Assembly: GCA_947258825.1 (NCBI GenBank)
Contig: CAMYJX010000039.1
Coordinates: 1-32,758, forward strand
From: an uncultured Pseudomonadales bacterium
GTDB taxonomy: Bacteria > Pseudomonadota > Gammaproteobacteria > Pseudomonadales > Azotimanducaceae
Direction of reading: 5' to 3'
Length of the DNA stretch: 32,758 nucleotides
Under the pieces are notes generated by a model. It made no database searches and was not told where the DNA came from. It worked only from the letters and a program-made list of their open reading frames with translations. Every line of letters starts with the position of its first letter. Position 1 is the stretch's first letter. Made by a program: the position numbers and the translations under genes. Shown piece after piece: positions 15,639 through 22,431 of this stretch.

Positions 15639-18287
15639 ATGGCTAGTCTCTTCAATATCGGGGTCAGCGGTCTGCGAACACAGCAGGCGGCGCTTGCTGT
15701 CACGGGACAGAACATCACCAACGCCAGCACCCCCGGATACACCCGCCAGCAGGTTGATGTTCAGGCCCAGACGGCCGGATCGCGGGGTGGCGATTTCGAA
15801 GGCAGCGGCACCCGTATAGAGCGAATTACCCGGGTGGCCGACGAGTTCGCCACCAATCAGGTTCGCGTCGACAAAGCGCTGTATGCCGAACTGGATACGC
15901 TGAGCCAGCAGATACAGCAGATCGAGGGCTCGCTGCTGGATGAGAACGGTGGTCTGGACAGCGCGTTGCAGGGGTTCTTCGGAGCGCTGCAGCTGGCGAG
16001 CAACAATCCTGGCGATCTGCCGACCCGACAGCTCGTGCTGAGCCAGGCGGAGAATCTTGCCGGACGCTTCCAGAGCCTGCATGGCCGTCTGGACCAGCAG
16101 TTCGGCAACGTGGTTGGGGTGCTGGAATCCTCCGCCGCTCGTGTCAACGAGCTGACCCGCGGCATAGGGGAGCTCAACTATCGCATCGCCTCGCTGAAGT
16201 CCGAAGAAAGCACCGGTGCCCTGAACGGGCTGCTGGATCAACGCGAGGAGCTGTTGAAACAGCTTTCGACCTTTGTGAGCGTCACCGTTTCCAAGCAGAA
16301 CGACGAGCAGATCAACGTGTTCATCGGCAAGGGTCAGGCCATCGTGCTGGGCGCTTCCGCGTCCGAGCTGGAGATAACGGCCCAGGGCGAGGTGGCCCTT
16401 CGCCCCGACGCTCGCAGCGAGCGGCAGATCATCACCTCGGCCATCCAGGGGGGAGAGATGGGCGGGATCCTGCGGTTTCGCGACCAGGTGCTGACCCCGG
16501 CCATCAACCAGGTGGGTCGGCTGGCGCTCACGGTCAGCGCCGAGGTCAACAAGGCTCACGGCGCGGGGATCGACCTCAATGGCGAGAAGGGCGGGCTGTT
16601 GTTTGCCAATCTCAACGATGCCGAGTTCGCGCGTCTGCGCGTGGTAGCCGACGAATCGAATACCAATCCCAGCCCCGGTGCGATATCCGTCGTCATCGAT
16701 GACGCGGCGGTCATGCCCGTCTCCGATTACGAGATCGTTTTCGAGGAAGACAACCCGGGCGCGTTTTTTGTGCGCCGGACTGCCGATCGGCAACTTGTTC
16801 ACCAGGGAACGCTGCAGGGGGAATTCCCTCAGTCGTTTCAGGTCGATCAGATGACGCTGACGCTGGAGTCGGGAGATTTTCTCCCGGGCGACGTCTATTA
16901 TCTGCGGCCACTGCGTGGTGCTGCCGGAAGCTTCGACGTGGTTCTGGACAATCCATCGCTGCTGGCGCTGGCGGGGCCCATGCGCGTCCAGGAGGCTTTC
17001 GGCAACCAGGGTGATGCACAGGTTGAAATCGGTGAGATCTTCGACCCGGACAACCCCGTGCTGACCGGGTCCGGCGCGCTGAATCCGCCCTTGATCGTGC
17101 GCTTCACCAGCGACACGACCTACGAGCTGCTGGACAACTCCGACCCCGGCAATCCGCTTCCGCTGCAGCCACCACAGCGAAATCTGCCCTACGACCCGGG
17201 ACAGCTGAATCAGCTGCTGCCTACCCAGGCCGGACAGCAGAGCGTGCTGTTCAACGGCACGGAGTCGGGCGCTTTGCCGGCACAGGCAAGTATTGTTTCC
17301 GGCGTCGGGAACCTGAGCAACGGCTACTCGGCGCAGAACATAAGGTTGACCCAGCGCCATCCCGAGTCCGGCGCCGTGGTTCGCGAGCAGAACCTGGATA
17401 TCACTCCGGGCAGCAGCGCGCGCGCGGTTGCCGATCGCCTTTCGACGCTGTCCGGCGTGACGGCCACCGCCTATGCCGAGCTCCGAATCACCGATGTGGT
17501 GAACAACGCCGCGGGAACGCCGCTTTCTGCCGTCATCAACGGGATCGATCTCGGCCCGGTGTCCTCTCTCAACGCCCTGGCCGACGCGGTGGCGGCTGAT
17601 CCTGACCTGCAGGCGCTGGGCGTTCAGGCGCGCAGCGATGGTTCCACGCTGGTTCTGACAACTGAGCGGGGCGACGACCTCACCCTGCAGATAGCCGGAG
17701 ATCCGACGGATTCGGTACGCGTCGAGGACATACGAGGAGGCAGCCTGGTACTGAACGGCGCGGGTCCCGGAGGCGACTACCGAACGGTGACGGTGGGTGG
17801 GCAGGTCACTGCCAGCCTGGCACCGGATCTGACGCTGAGCAGTGAAACGGGTGGCCTGATGCAGAGCAACCCGGTGCATCAGCGCTCGGATCTCGGTTTC
17901 TCTCTGAGCATGAGCGGCAGCCCCAAGGCCGGCGACAGCTTTACGGTCGACTACAATGAGTCAGGTGTCGGTGATAATCGCAACGGCCTGCAGATGGCGG
18001 GATTGCTCAATTCGCCCGCGGTGGGAGACCCTCCGGTCTCGTTTGCGGAAAGTTACGGTCAGCTCGTGCAGTTCGTCGGCGTGCAATCGAGCCAGAGCCA
18101 GATCAATCGCGACGCGGCCTCATCGCTGCTGGATCAGTCGGTGGCGCGCCGGGAATCGATTTCCGGCGTCAATCTGGACGAGGAGGCGGCTAATCTGATC
18201 CGCTACGAGCAGGCGTACAACGCTTCTGCTCAGATCATCTCCGTGGCCCGGGAGATCTTCGACACCCTGTTCAGCGTGGTCCGATAG
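15639..18287 (+). CDS. flgK: Hook-filament junction protein FlgK (HAP1), enlarged
   Basis: An 882-residue FlgK, much longer than the enteric protein of about 547. The N-terminus MASLFNIGVSGLRTQQAALAVTGQNITNASTPGYTRQQVDV and the C-terminal helix GVNLDEEAANLIRYEQAYNASAQIISVAREIFDTL are diagnostic. Residues about 340-430 resemble a segment of FlgL (FFVRRTADRQLV, PGDVYYLRP). Residues about 560-745 look like the module in FlgE (about 460-633); both share NGYxAQ, a GDxTDS motif and a closing NPxV. FlgK joins the hook to the filament, exported with FlgN. No separate sigma-28 promoter was found in the 21-bp gap after flgJ. Confidence 0.95.
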   Translation: MASLFNIGVSGLRTQQAALAVTGQNITNASTPGYTRQQVDVQAQTAGSRGGDFEGSGTRIERITRVADEFATNQVRVDKALYAELDTLSQQIQQIEGSLLDENGGLDSALQGFFGALQLASNNPGDLPTRQLVLSQAENLAGRFQSLHGRLDQQFGNVVGVLESSAARVNELTRGIGELNYRIASLKSEESTGALNGLLDQREELLKQLSTFVSVTVSKQNDEQINVFIGKGQAIVLGASASELEITAQGEVALRPDARSERQIITSAIQGGEMGGILRFRDQVLTPAINQVGRLALTVSAEVNKAHGAGIDLNGEKGGLLFANLNDAEFARLRVVADESNTNPSPGAISVVIDDAAVMPVSDYEIVFEEDNPGAFFVRRTADRQLVHQGTLQGEFPQSFQVDQMTLTLESGDFLPGDVYYLRPLRGAAGSFDVVLDNPSLLALAGPMRVQEAFGNQGDAQVEIGEIFDPDNPVLTGSGALNPPLIVRFTSDTTYELLDNSDPGNPLPLQPPQRNLPYDPGQLNQLLPTQAGQQSVLFNGTESGALPAQASIVSGVGNLSNGYSAQNIRLTQRHPESGAVVREQNLDITPGSSARAVADRLSTLSGVTATAYAELRITDVVNNAAGTPLSAVINGIDLGPVSSLNALADAVAADPDLQALGVQARSDGSTLVLTTERGDDLTLQIAGDPTDSVRVEDIRGGSLVLNGAGPGGDYRTVTVGGQVTASLAPDLTLSSETGGLMQSNPVHQRSDLGFSLSMSGSPKAGDSFTVDYNESGVGDNRNGLQMAGLLNSPAVGDPPVSFAESYGQLVQFVGVQSSQSQINRDAASSLLDQSVARRESISGVNLDEEAANLIRYEQAYNASAQIISVAREIFDTLFSVVR

Positions 18288-18324
18288 CGCTTCCAGGCGA
18301 GCGTGGCGAGTTAGAGAGGTAGAG

Positions 18325-19563
18325 ATGCGCGTTTCATCCAGTCAGATCAGCCAGCAGGGGGCGGCCAGCCTGCAGGACCTCGGTCGTCAGGTTGCGGAAA
18401 CTCAGCAGCAGATTGCCGGCGGCAGGCGCATCGTCAAGCCTGGGGACGACCCCGTGGGCGCCGCGCGGGTGGTTCAGATCAACCAGGAGCTGGAGGTTCG
18501 GGCCCAGTACCAGAAGAACATAGACAGCGCGGAAGCACAGCTGGTGCAGGAAGAGGTGGTGCTCCAGCAGGTCATGGACGTTATGCAGCGCATTCGGGAG
18601 CTGACGCTGCAGGCCAGCAATGGCGTGCCCACGGTGGACGACCGGCGTTTCATCACCACGGAGATCGCCGCCCGGTTCGATGAGCTGGTTTCCCTCGTAA
18701 ACACGCGAGGTCCCAACGGCGAGTATCTTTTTTCCGGCTTTCAGAGCCAGATCAGGCCTTTTGAAGTCAACGGCGGCAGCGTGACGTTCAACGGTGACGA
18801 GGGCCAGCGTCTGGTGCAGGTTGCCTCCGGTCAGTTCGTGCCGGTAACCGATTCCGGGCGCGAGATCTTTGTCGACATCGATACCCGGACCCCGGTGTTC
18901 AACGTCACCGCCCACCCGGACAACGATCCGTTGGCCAATGCCAGCATTTCCGAAGCCGGGGTGACGGATCGGGAGGCGCTTGCAGCCTTCTTTCCGGATG
19001 ATCTTGTCGTCGAGTTCCGTCCCCTCAACGAAAGCCCCGACGGCTCACCCAACTTCACCGTCCGTAGAGCCAGCGACAATCGCGTGGTGGACGGTCTGGA
19101 AAACGTCAGCTTCGCCTCCGGAACCGCCGTGAACGTCGCCGGCATGAGCTTCCGTATTACCGGCTACCCGGCGCCCGGAGATCGTTTCTTCATCGAGACT
19201 ACGAGCAAGCAGGACGTGCTGACCACCATAGCGAACGCGGCAACGGGGCTGGCAGAGATTGATCCCAACGTCAGCGGCGATGCCTTCGACAATCTGGTGG
19301 GGGATACCCTCACCGGGCTGGACAACGCCATGAGCCGGATTCTCGAAGTGCAGGCGGACCTGGGCGCGAGGATGAACAGCATCGACAGTACCCGTAACCT
19401 GCACGCCGATCTGGAGCTGAAGGCTCAGGATGCGCTCTCGAAGGTCCGGGATCTGGACTTTGCCGAGGCTGTGAGCCGGCTGTCCTTTCAGTCTTTTCTG
19501 CTCGAAGCCGCTCAGCAGAGCTTCGTCCGCGTCAGCGGGTTGTCCCTCTTCAACGCCCTGTAG
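18325..19563 (+). CDS. flgL: Hook-filament junction protein FlgL (HAP3)
   Basis: A 412-residue protein. It opens with MRVSSSQISQQGAASLQDL, then QQIAGGRRIVKPGDDPVGAARVVQINQEL, the HAP3 form of the flagellin D0/D1 helix. It ends with DLDFAEAVSRLSFQSFLLEAAQQSFVRVSGLSLFNAL. The middle (about residues 200-300) carries an insertion with FTVRRASDNRVVDGL and PAPGDRFFIETT, similar in layout to one in FlgK, as in other FlgL proteins of this size. A good ribosome-binding site (GAGAGGTAGAG) precedes the ATG. It is last gene of the flg operon. A weak hairpin GGGCA/TGCCC (19576-19588) after the stop lacks a T-run. Confidence 0.95.
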   Translation: MRVSSSQISQQGAASLQDLGRQVAETQQQIAGGRRIVKPGDDPVGAARVVQINQELEVRAQYQKNIDSAEAQLVQEEVVLQQVMDVMQRIRELTLQASNGVPTVDDRRFITTEIAARFDELVSLVNTRGPNGEYLFSGFQSQIRPFEVNGGSVTFNGDEGQRLVQVASGQFVPVTDSGREIFVDIDTRTPVFNVTAHPDNDPLANASISEAGVTDREALAAFFPDDLVVEFRPLNESPDGSPNFTVRRASDNRVVDGLENVSFASGTAVNVAGMSFRITGYPAPGDRFFIETTSKQDVLTTIANAATGLAEIDPNVSGDAFDNLVGDTLTGLDNAMSRILEVQADLGARMNSIDSTRNLHADLELKAQDALSKVRDLDFAEAVSRLSFQSFLLEAAQQSFVRVSGLSLFNAL

Positions 19564-19608
19564 TCATTGTCCCCAGGGCAGCCTGCCCACCGAACTTTCC
19601 ACCATTGC

Positions 19609-19689
19609 TCACATTATTCCTAAATGTGATGCAATTCCCTAAAGATTCCTCCGTCTCGGCCGTTACAGGCATTGAGTACCCATCACATT
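19609..19689. repeat. Three TCACATT boxes flanking the flagellin promoter
   Basis: TCACATT lies at 19609-19615, its complement AATGTGA at 19623-19629 (7-bp perfect inverted repeat, 7-nt centre), and TCACATT again at 19683-19689. The last two extend to a 9-bp perfect inverted pair, AATGTGATG (19623-19631) and CATCACATT (19681-19689). They bracket the sigma-28 promoter at 19640-19666. Confidence 0.6.
19640..19666 (+). promoter_or_regulatory. Sigma-28 (FliA) promoter for flagellin
   Basis: TAAAGATT, an exact 11-nt spacer, then GCCGTTAC, against the consensus TAAAGTTT-N11-GCCGATAA: 7/8 and 6/8 matches. Transcription should start near 19673, giving a leader of about 80 nt before the flagellin ATG. 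Confidence 0.88.
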
Positions 19690-19720
19690 GCGACGGGAAC
19701 GTGCGGGCCTAATGCCCTTT

Positions 19721-19747
19721 TTAACCAGGATTGGTTGAGTAACGGAG
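19721..19747 (+). promoter_or_regulatory. Possible CsrA/RsmA site: GGA-loop hairpin plus GGA in the Shine-Dalgarno
   Basis: AACCA-GGAT-TGGTT (19723-19736) is a perfect 5-bp hairpin with GGA in its tetraloop. The stem extends to 7 bp with one G-U pair (19721-19738). A second GGA (19744-19746) is inside the Shine-Dalgarno GGAG, 16 nt downstream. CsrA binds GGA in hairpin loops and represses by covering the ribosome-binding site. This layout fits; binding is inference. Confidence 0.5.
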
Positions 19748-19753
19748 TAAGAA

Positions 19754-21823
19754 ATGCCTCAGATCATCAACACTAATATCGGGTCGCTGACGGCGCAGCG
19801 TAACCTGAACGCCACTCAGGCAGACGGCCTCCAAGCCCTTGCCCGATTGTCTTCCGGCCTGCGTATCAACAGCGCCCGCGACGACGCCGCTGGTCTGGCC
19901 ATCGCCACGCGCTTCACCGCGCAGGTGCGGGGCCTGGGCGTTGCCATACGGAATGCCAACGACGGTATTTCGCTGGCACAGACCGCTGAAGGGGCGCTGG
20001 GCGCCATGACGGAAAGCCTGCAGCGTCTGCGGGAACTGGCCCTTCAGTCCTCGAACGCCACCAACAGCGATTCTGACCGCCAGGCTCTGAACTCGGAAGC
20101 CAAGCTGCTGATCGACGAGATCAAGCGGGTCAGCGAGCAGACCAATTTCAACGGTCGTAACCTGCTGGACGGCAGCTTCGACACCAGCGTTCAGATCGGC
20201 ACCAATGCCGGCGAGAAAGTCGAAATTGCCATCAAGCAGGTCACCGTAGACAAGCTTGGCGGCGGCGTCGACGCCGGTGTCAGCGCCATAGGGACGGATT
20301 CGGCCCTGGCCAACGGCGACCTCATTCTCAACGGCGTGGCTATCAGCGCATCCGCTGCCAGCGACGACACCGCTTCTGTCGACAACGCGGGTGCAAGCGC
20401 CATCGCCAAGGTGGCCGCGATCAACGCAGCCAGCGAGCAGACGGGCGTTACCGCGCAGACCAACGTCAACACGGTGGGTGGTTCGGCAACGGCCACGGGC
20501 GCTGCGGCCGCGGGTGTCATAACCGTCAACGGTGTAGACGTCGACATCCAGGTTGGTGGCGTTTCGCTCAGCGCCGACCGCGCTGCAGTCGTAGATGCCA
20601 TTAATGCGCGCTCTGCGCAGACCGGCGTCGTAGCCAAGGATTCAGGCTCCGACAGCGGTGGCGTCGTGCTGGAAGCGCTCGATGGACGCAACATCACGTT
20701 GACAGACGACGGTGCCGGGCTTACGGAAGGCAATACCGGTCTGAACTTCACCGCAGGTGGTACCGAGACGTTCACCGGCGGATTCTCGCTGGTTTCTGAG
20801 GGCGGCGCTGACATCGTCATCGACGGTGGCGACGGCACGGCAACTGGAAACCTGGCGAATTCCGGACTCAGCGCTGGTACGTTCAGCCCCGGTACGGCTG
20901 CTGTGGTATCCACCGCAACGGATGGGGCCGGTCCCCTCGAGGCCGGTGATCTCGTCATCAACGGCGTGACCATCGGTGCTGCCAAAGCATCTGACGATAC
21001 CGCATCGTCCACGGCCAACGACGGCTCCGCCATCGCAACTGCCGCTGCGATCAATCGTTCCTCCGAGCAAACGGGCGTGATGGCAACGGTCAACGCCGCA
21101 GACGTTGTGGGTGCTACCACGGCTGGTGCCAGCAGCACGCTGGATATCGACATCAACGGGGTGAACGTCACCCTGGCCACCACCCTCGGCGAGTCCGAGT
21201 CCGACCGTTCTTCCACCGTCGACGCCATCAATGCCGTCAGCGGCCAGACAGGCGTGACCGCGGCGGACAACGGTACGTCCATCACGTTGACTTCAGCAGA
21301 TGGTCGGAACATCGATGTTGTCAACAACGCAGCCGATGCGGTCGCCGTTGACCACGTTGGTCTGGCTGGCGTAGACGACACCACCACCACCGGCACGGTG
21401 ACGTTGTCCTCAGCTCAGGCGTTCCAGGTAGCAGCCGGCTCCAATGGCGATGCAGAAGTTGCCGCGCTCGGATTCGAGCAGGGCACCTTCGGTGGGGCCA
21501 GCTCCGGTCAGTTCCTGACCGAGGTTGATATCTCAACGGTGGAAGGTGCCGAGCGCGCCCTGTCCGCGGTGGATAACGCGCTTGACGCGGTCAACCGCGA
21601 GCGGGCTGACCTGGGTGCTATCCAGAACCGTCTGGATTCCACCATCGGCGCCTTGGCCATCAATATGGAAAACCTGGCCGCTGCACGGTCACGGATTCTG
21701 GATGCAGACTTTGCCGCGGAAACGGCCGAGCTGTCCCGGACTCAGGTACTGCAGCAGGCGGGCGTATCCATTCTGGCACAGGCCAACGCTCAGCCTCAGC
21801 TGGTTCTCTCGCTCCTTCAGTAA
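19754..21823 (+). CDS. fliC: Flagellin
   Basis: A 689-residue flagellin. Conserved D0/D1 N-terminus: QIINTNIGSLTAQRNLNAT, LSSGLRINSARDDAAGLAIATRF and LQRLRELALQSSNATNSDSDR (the TLR5-contact helix). Conserved C-terminus: AIQNRLDSTIGALAINMENL and DADFAAETAELSRTQVLQQAGVSILAQANA. The centre (about residues 187-540) is a large variable region with two similar segments (about 187-330 and 396-537). Each has a GD(L)xxNGVxI start, an AAIN..SEQTGV flagellin-IN-type motif and a closing DGRNI. It is transcribed from its own sigma-28 promoter. Only one flagellin gene is seen here. GGAG at 19744 is the ribosome-binding site. Confidence 0.96.
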   Translation: MPQIINTNIGSLTAQRNLNATQADGLQALARLSSGLRINSARDDAAGLAIATRFTAQVRGLGVAIRNANDGISLAQTAEGALGAMTESLQRLRELALQSSNATNSDSDRQALNSEAKLLIDEIKRVSEQTNFNGRNLLDGSFDTSVQIGTNAGEKVEIAIKQVTVDKLGGGVDAGVSAIGTDSALANGDLILNGVAISASAASDDTASVDNAGASAIAKVAAINAASEQTGVTAQTNVNTVGGSATATGAAAAGVITVNGVDVDIQVGGVSLSADRAAVVDAINARSAQTGVVAKDSGSDSGGVVLEALDGRNITLTDDGAGLTEGNTGLNFTAGGTETFTGGFSLVSEGGADIVIDGGDGTATGNLANSGLSAGTFSPGTAAVVSTATDGAGPLEAGDLVINGVTIGAAKASDDTASSTANDGSAIATAAAINRSSEQTGVMATVNAADVVGATTAGASSTLDIDINGVNVTLATTLGESESDRSSTVDAINAVSGQTGVTAADNGTSITLTSADGRNIDVVNNAADAVAVDHVGLAGVDDTTTTGTVTLSSAQAFQVAAGSNGDAEVAALGFEQGTFGGASSGQFLTEVDISTVEGAERALSAVDNALDAVNRERADLGAIQNRLDSTIGALAINMENLAAARSRILDADFAAETAELSRTQVLQQAGVSILAQANAQPQLVLSLLQ

Positions 21824-21843
21824 GGGGCAGAGTTTTCCGGTAA

Positions 21844-21892
21844 GGCGGGATGAGAGATCGAGCTTCGCCATGAGCACGCTCTCCTTCCCGCC
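21844..21892 (+). other. Long hairpin between flagellin and flaG
   Basis: GGCGGGA (21844-21850) pairs with TCCCGCC (21886-21892), and GAGAG (21852-21856) with CTCTC (21879-21883), separated by a 1x2 internal loop: 12 bp of stem starting 20 nt after the flagellin stop. There is no T-run after it, so it is not a standard intrinsic terminator. It may stabilise the flagellin mRNA or mark a processing point. Confidence 0.55.
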
Positions 21893-21912
21893 GCCGAGAT
21901 GAGAGGTCCGTT

Positions 21913-22374
21913 ATGACAGACATAAGTACGCAGAACGCAAATAGTGCGCGTGCTTCTGTAGCGGATGTGGGTCGCAAGGATGCGGCCTCGGCTGGCAGCC
22001 AACCGGCAATGGATGGAAAGGACGGCGGCAAGCCTTTGCCGCCGGTCTCCGGTTCGGCAGGCAGTTCGAGCGTGAAGGAACAGGTCGCAGTTCAGGAGCA
22101 ACACGTGCAACGTGCCGTAACCAAGATCAATGATTACGTTCAATCGGTGCAGCGGGACCTCAGGTTTTCCGTTGACCCGGAGCTGAACGAGCCCATTGTT
22201 CAGGTCATCGACAGCAGCACCAAGAAGGTGATCCGACAGATCCCCAACGAGGTGGTGATTCGATTGGCACGGAACTTGAACGCACTTCAGGAGCAGGCTC
22301 TATCAGAGCAGTTTGGCGGCGGTGCCGCTGGGCCTGAAGCGAAGCGTTTGGGTTTGATCAACACGAGGATATAG
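21913..22374 (+). CDS. flaG: FlaG family protein
   Basis: A 153-residue protein. The N-terminal 60 residues are low-complexity (Ala, Ser, Gly, Lys). The C-terminal part is the FlaG domain with VTKINDYVQSVQRDLRFSVDPELNEPIVQVIDSSTKKVIRQIPNEVVIRLARNL. FlaG proteins lie between flagellin and fliD in Pseudomonas, Vibrio and others; loss is reported to alter filament length. It starts 90 bp after flagellin, beyond a strong hairpin, and is followed by fliD after another hairpin. Its expression may thus differ from that of flagellin. Confidence 0.92.
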   Translation: MTDISTQNANSARASVADVGRKDAASAGSQPAMDGKDGGKPLPPVSGSAGSSSVKEQVAVQEQHVQRAVTKINDYVQSVQRDLRFSVDPELNEPIVQVIDSSTKKVIRQIPNEVVIRLARNLNALQEQALSEQFGGGAAGPEAKRLGLINTRI

Positions 22375-22421
22375 CAGTCAGCGGGCGGCGGGCCTGAAGC
22401 GCGTCGCCCCACGACTGACTG
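22375..22421 (+). other. Strong hairpin between flaG and fliD
   Basis: Outer arms CAGTCAG (22375-22381) and CTGACTG (22415-22421) pair perfectly. Inner arms GGGCGGCG (22383-22390) and CGTCGCCC (22402-22409) pair at 7 of 8 positions around an 11-nt loop. It begins immediately after the flaG TAG and lacks a T-run. The loop with its flank repeats a 12-mer (GGGCCTGAAGCG) found 60 bp earlier near the end of flaG. Confidence 0.55.
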
Positions 22422-22431
22422 GTAAGCTAGC

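Noticed and set aside
15069..17879. 936-codon open frame on the minus strand across flgJ/flgK
   Set aside because: Same effect as above. The plus strand encodes clear FlgJ and FlgK domains throughout.
19576..19588. Terminator after flgL
   Set aside because: The GGGCA/TGCCC stem is only 5 bp with a 3-nt loop and no T-run follows.
22265..22280. Sigma-54-like TGGCACGGAACTTGAA inside flaG, 152 bp before fliD
   Set aside because: The -24 box is perfect but the -12 box reads TTGA rather than TTGC, and the bases are explained by flaG coding.
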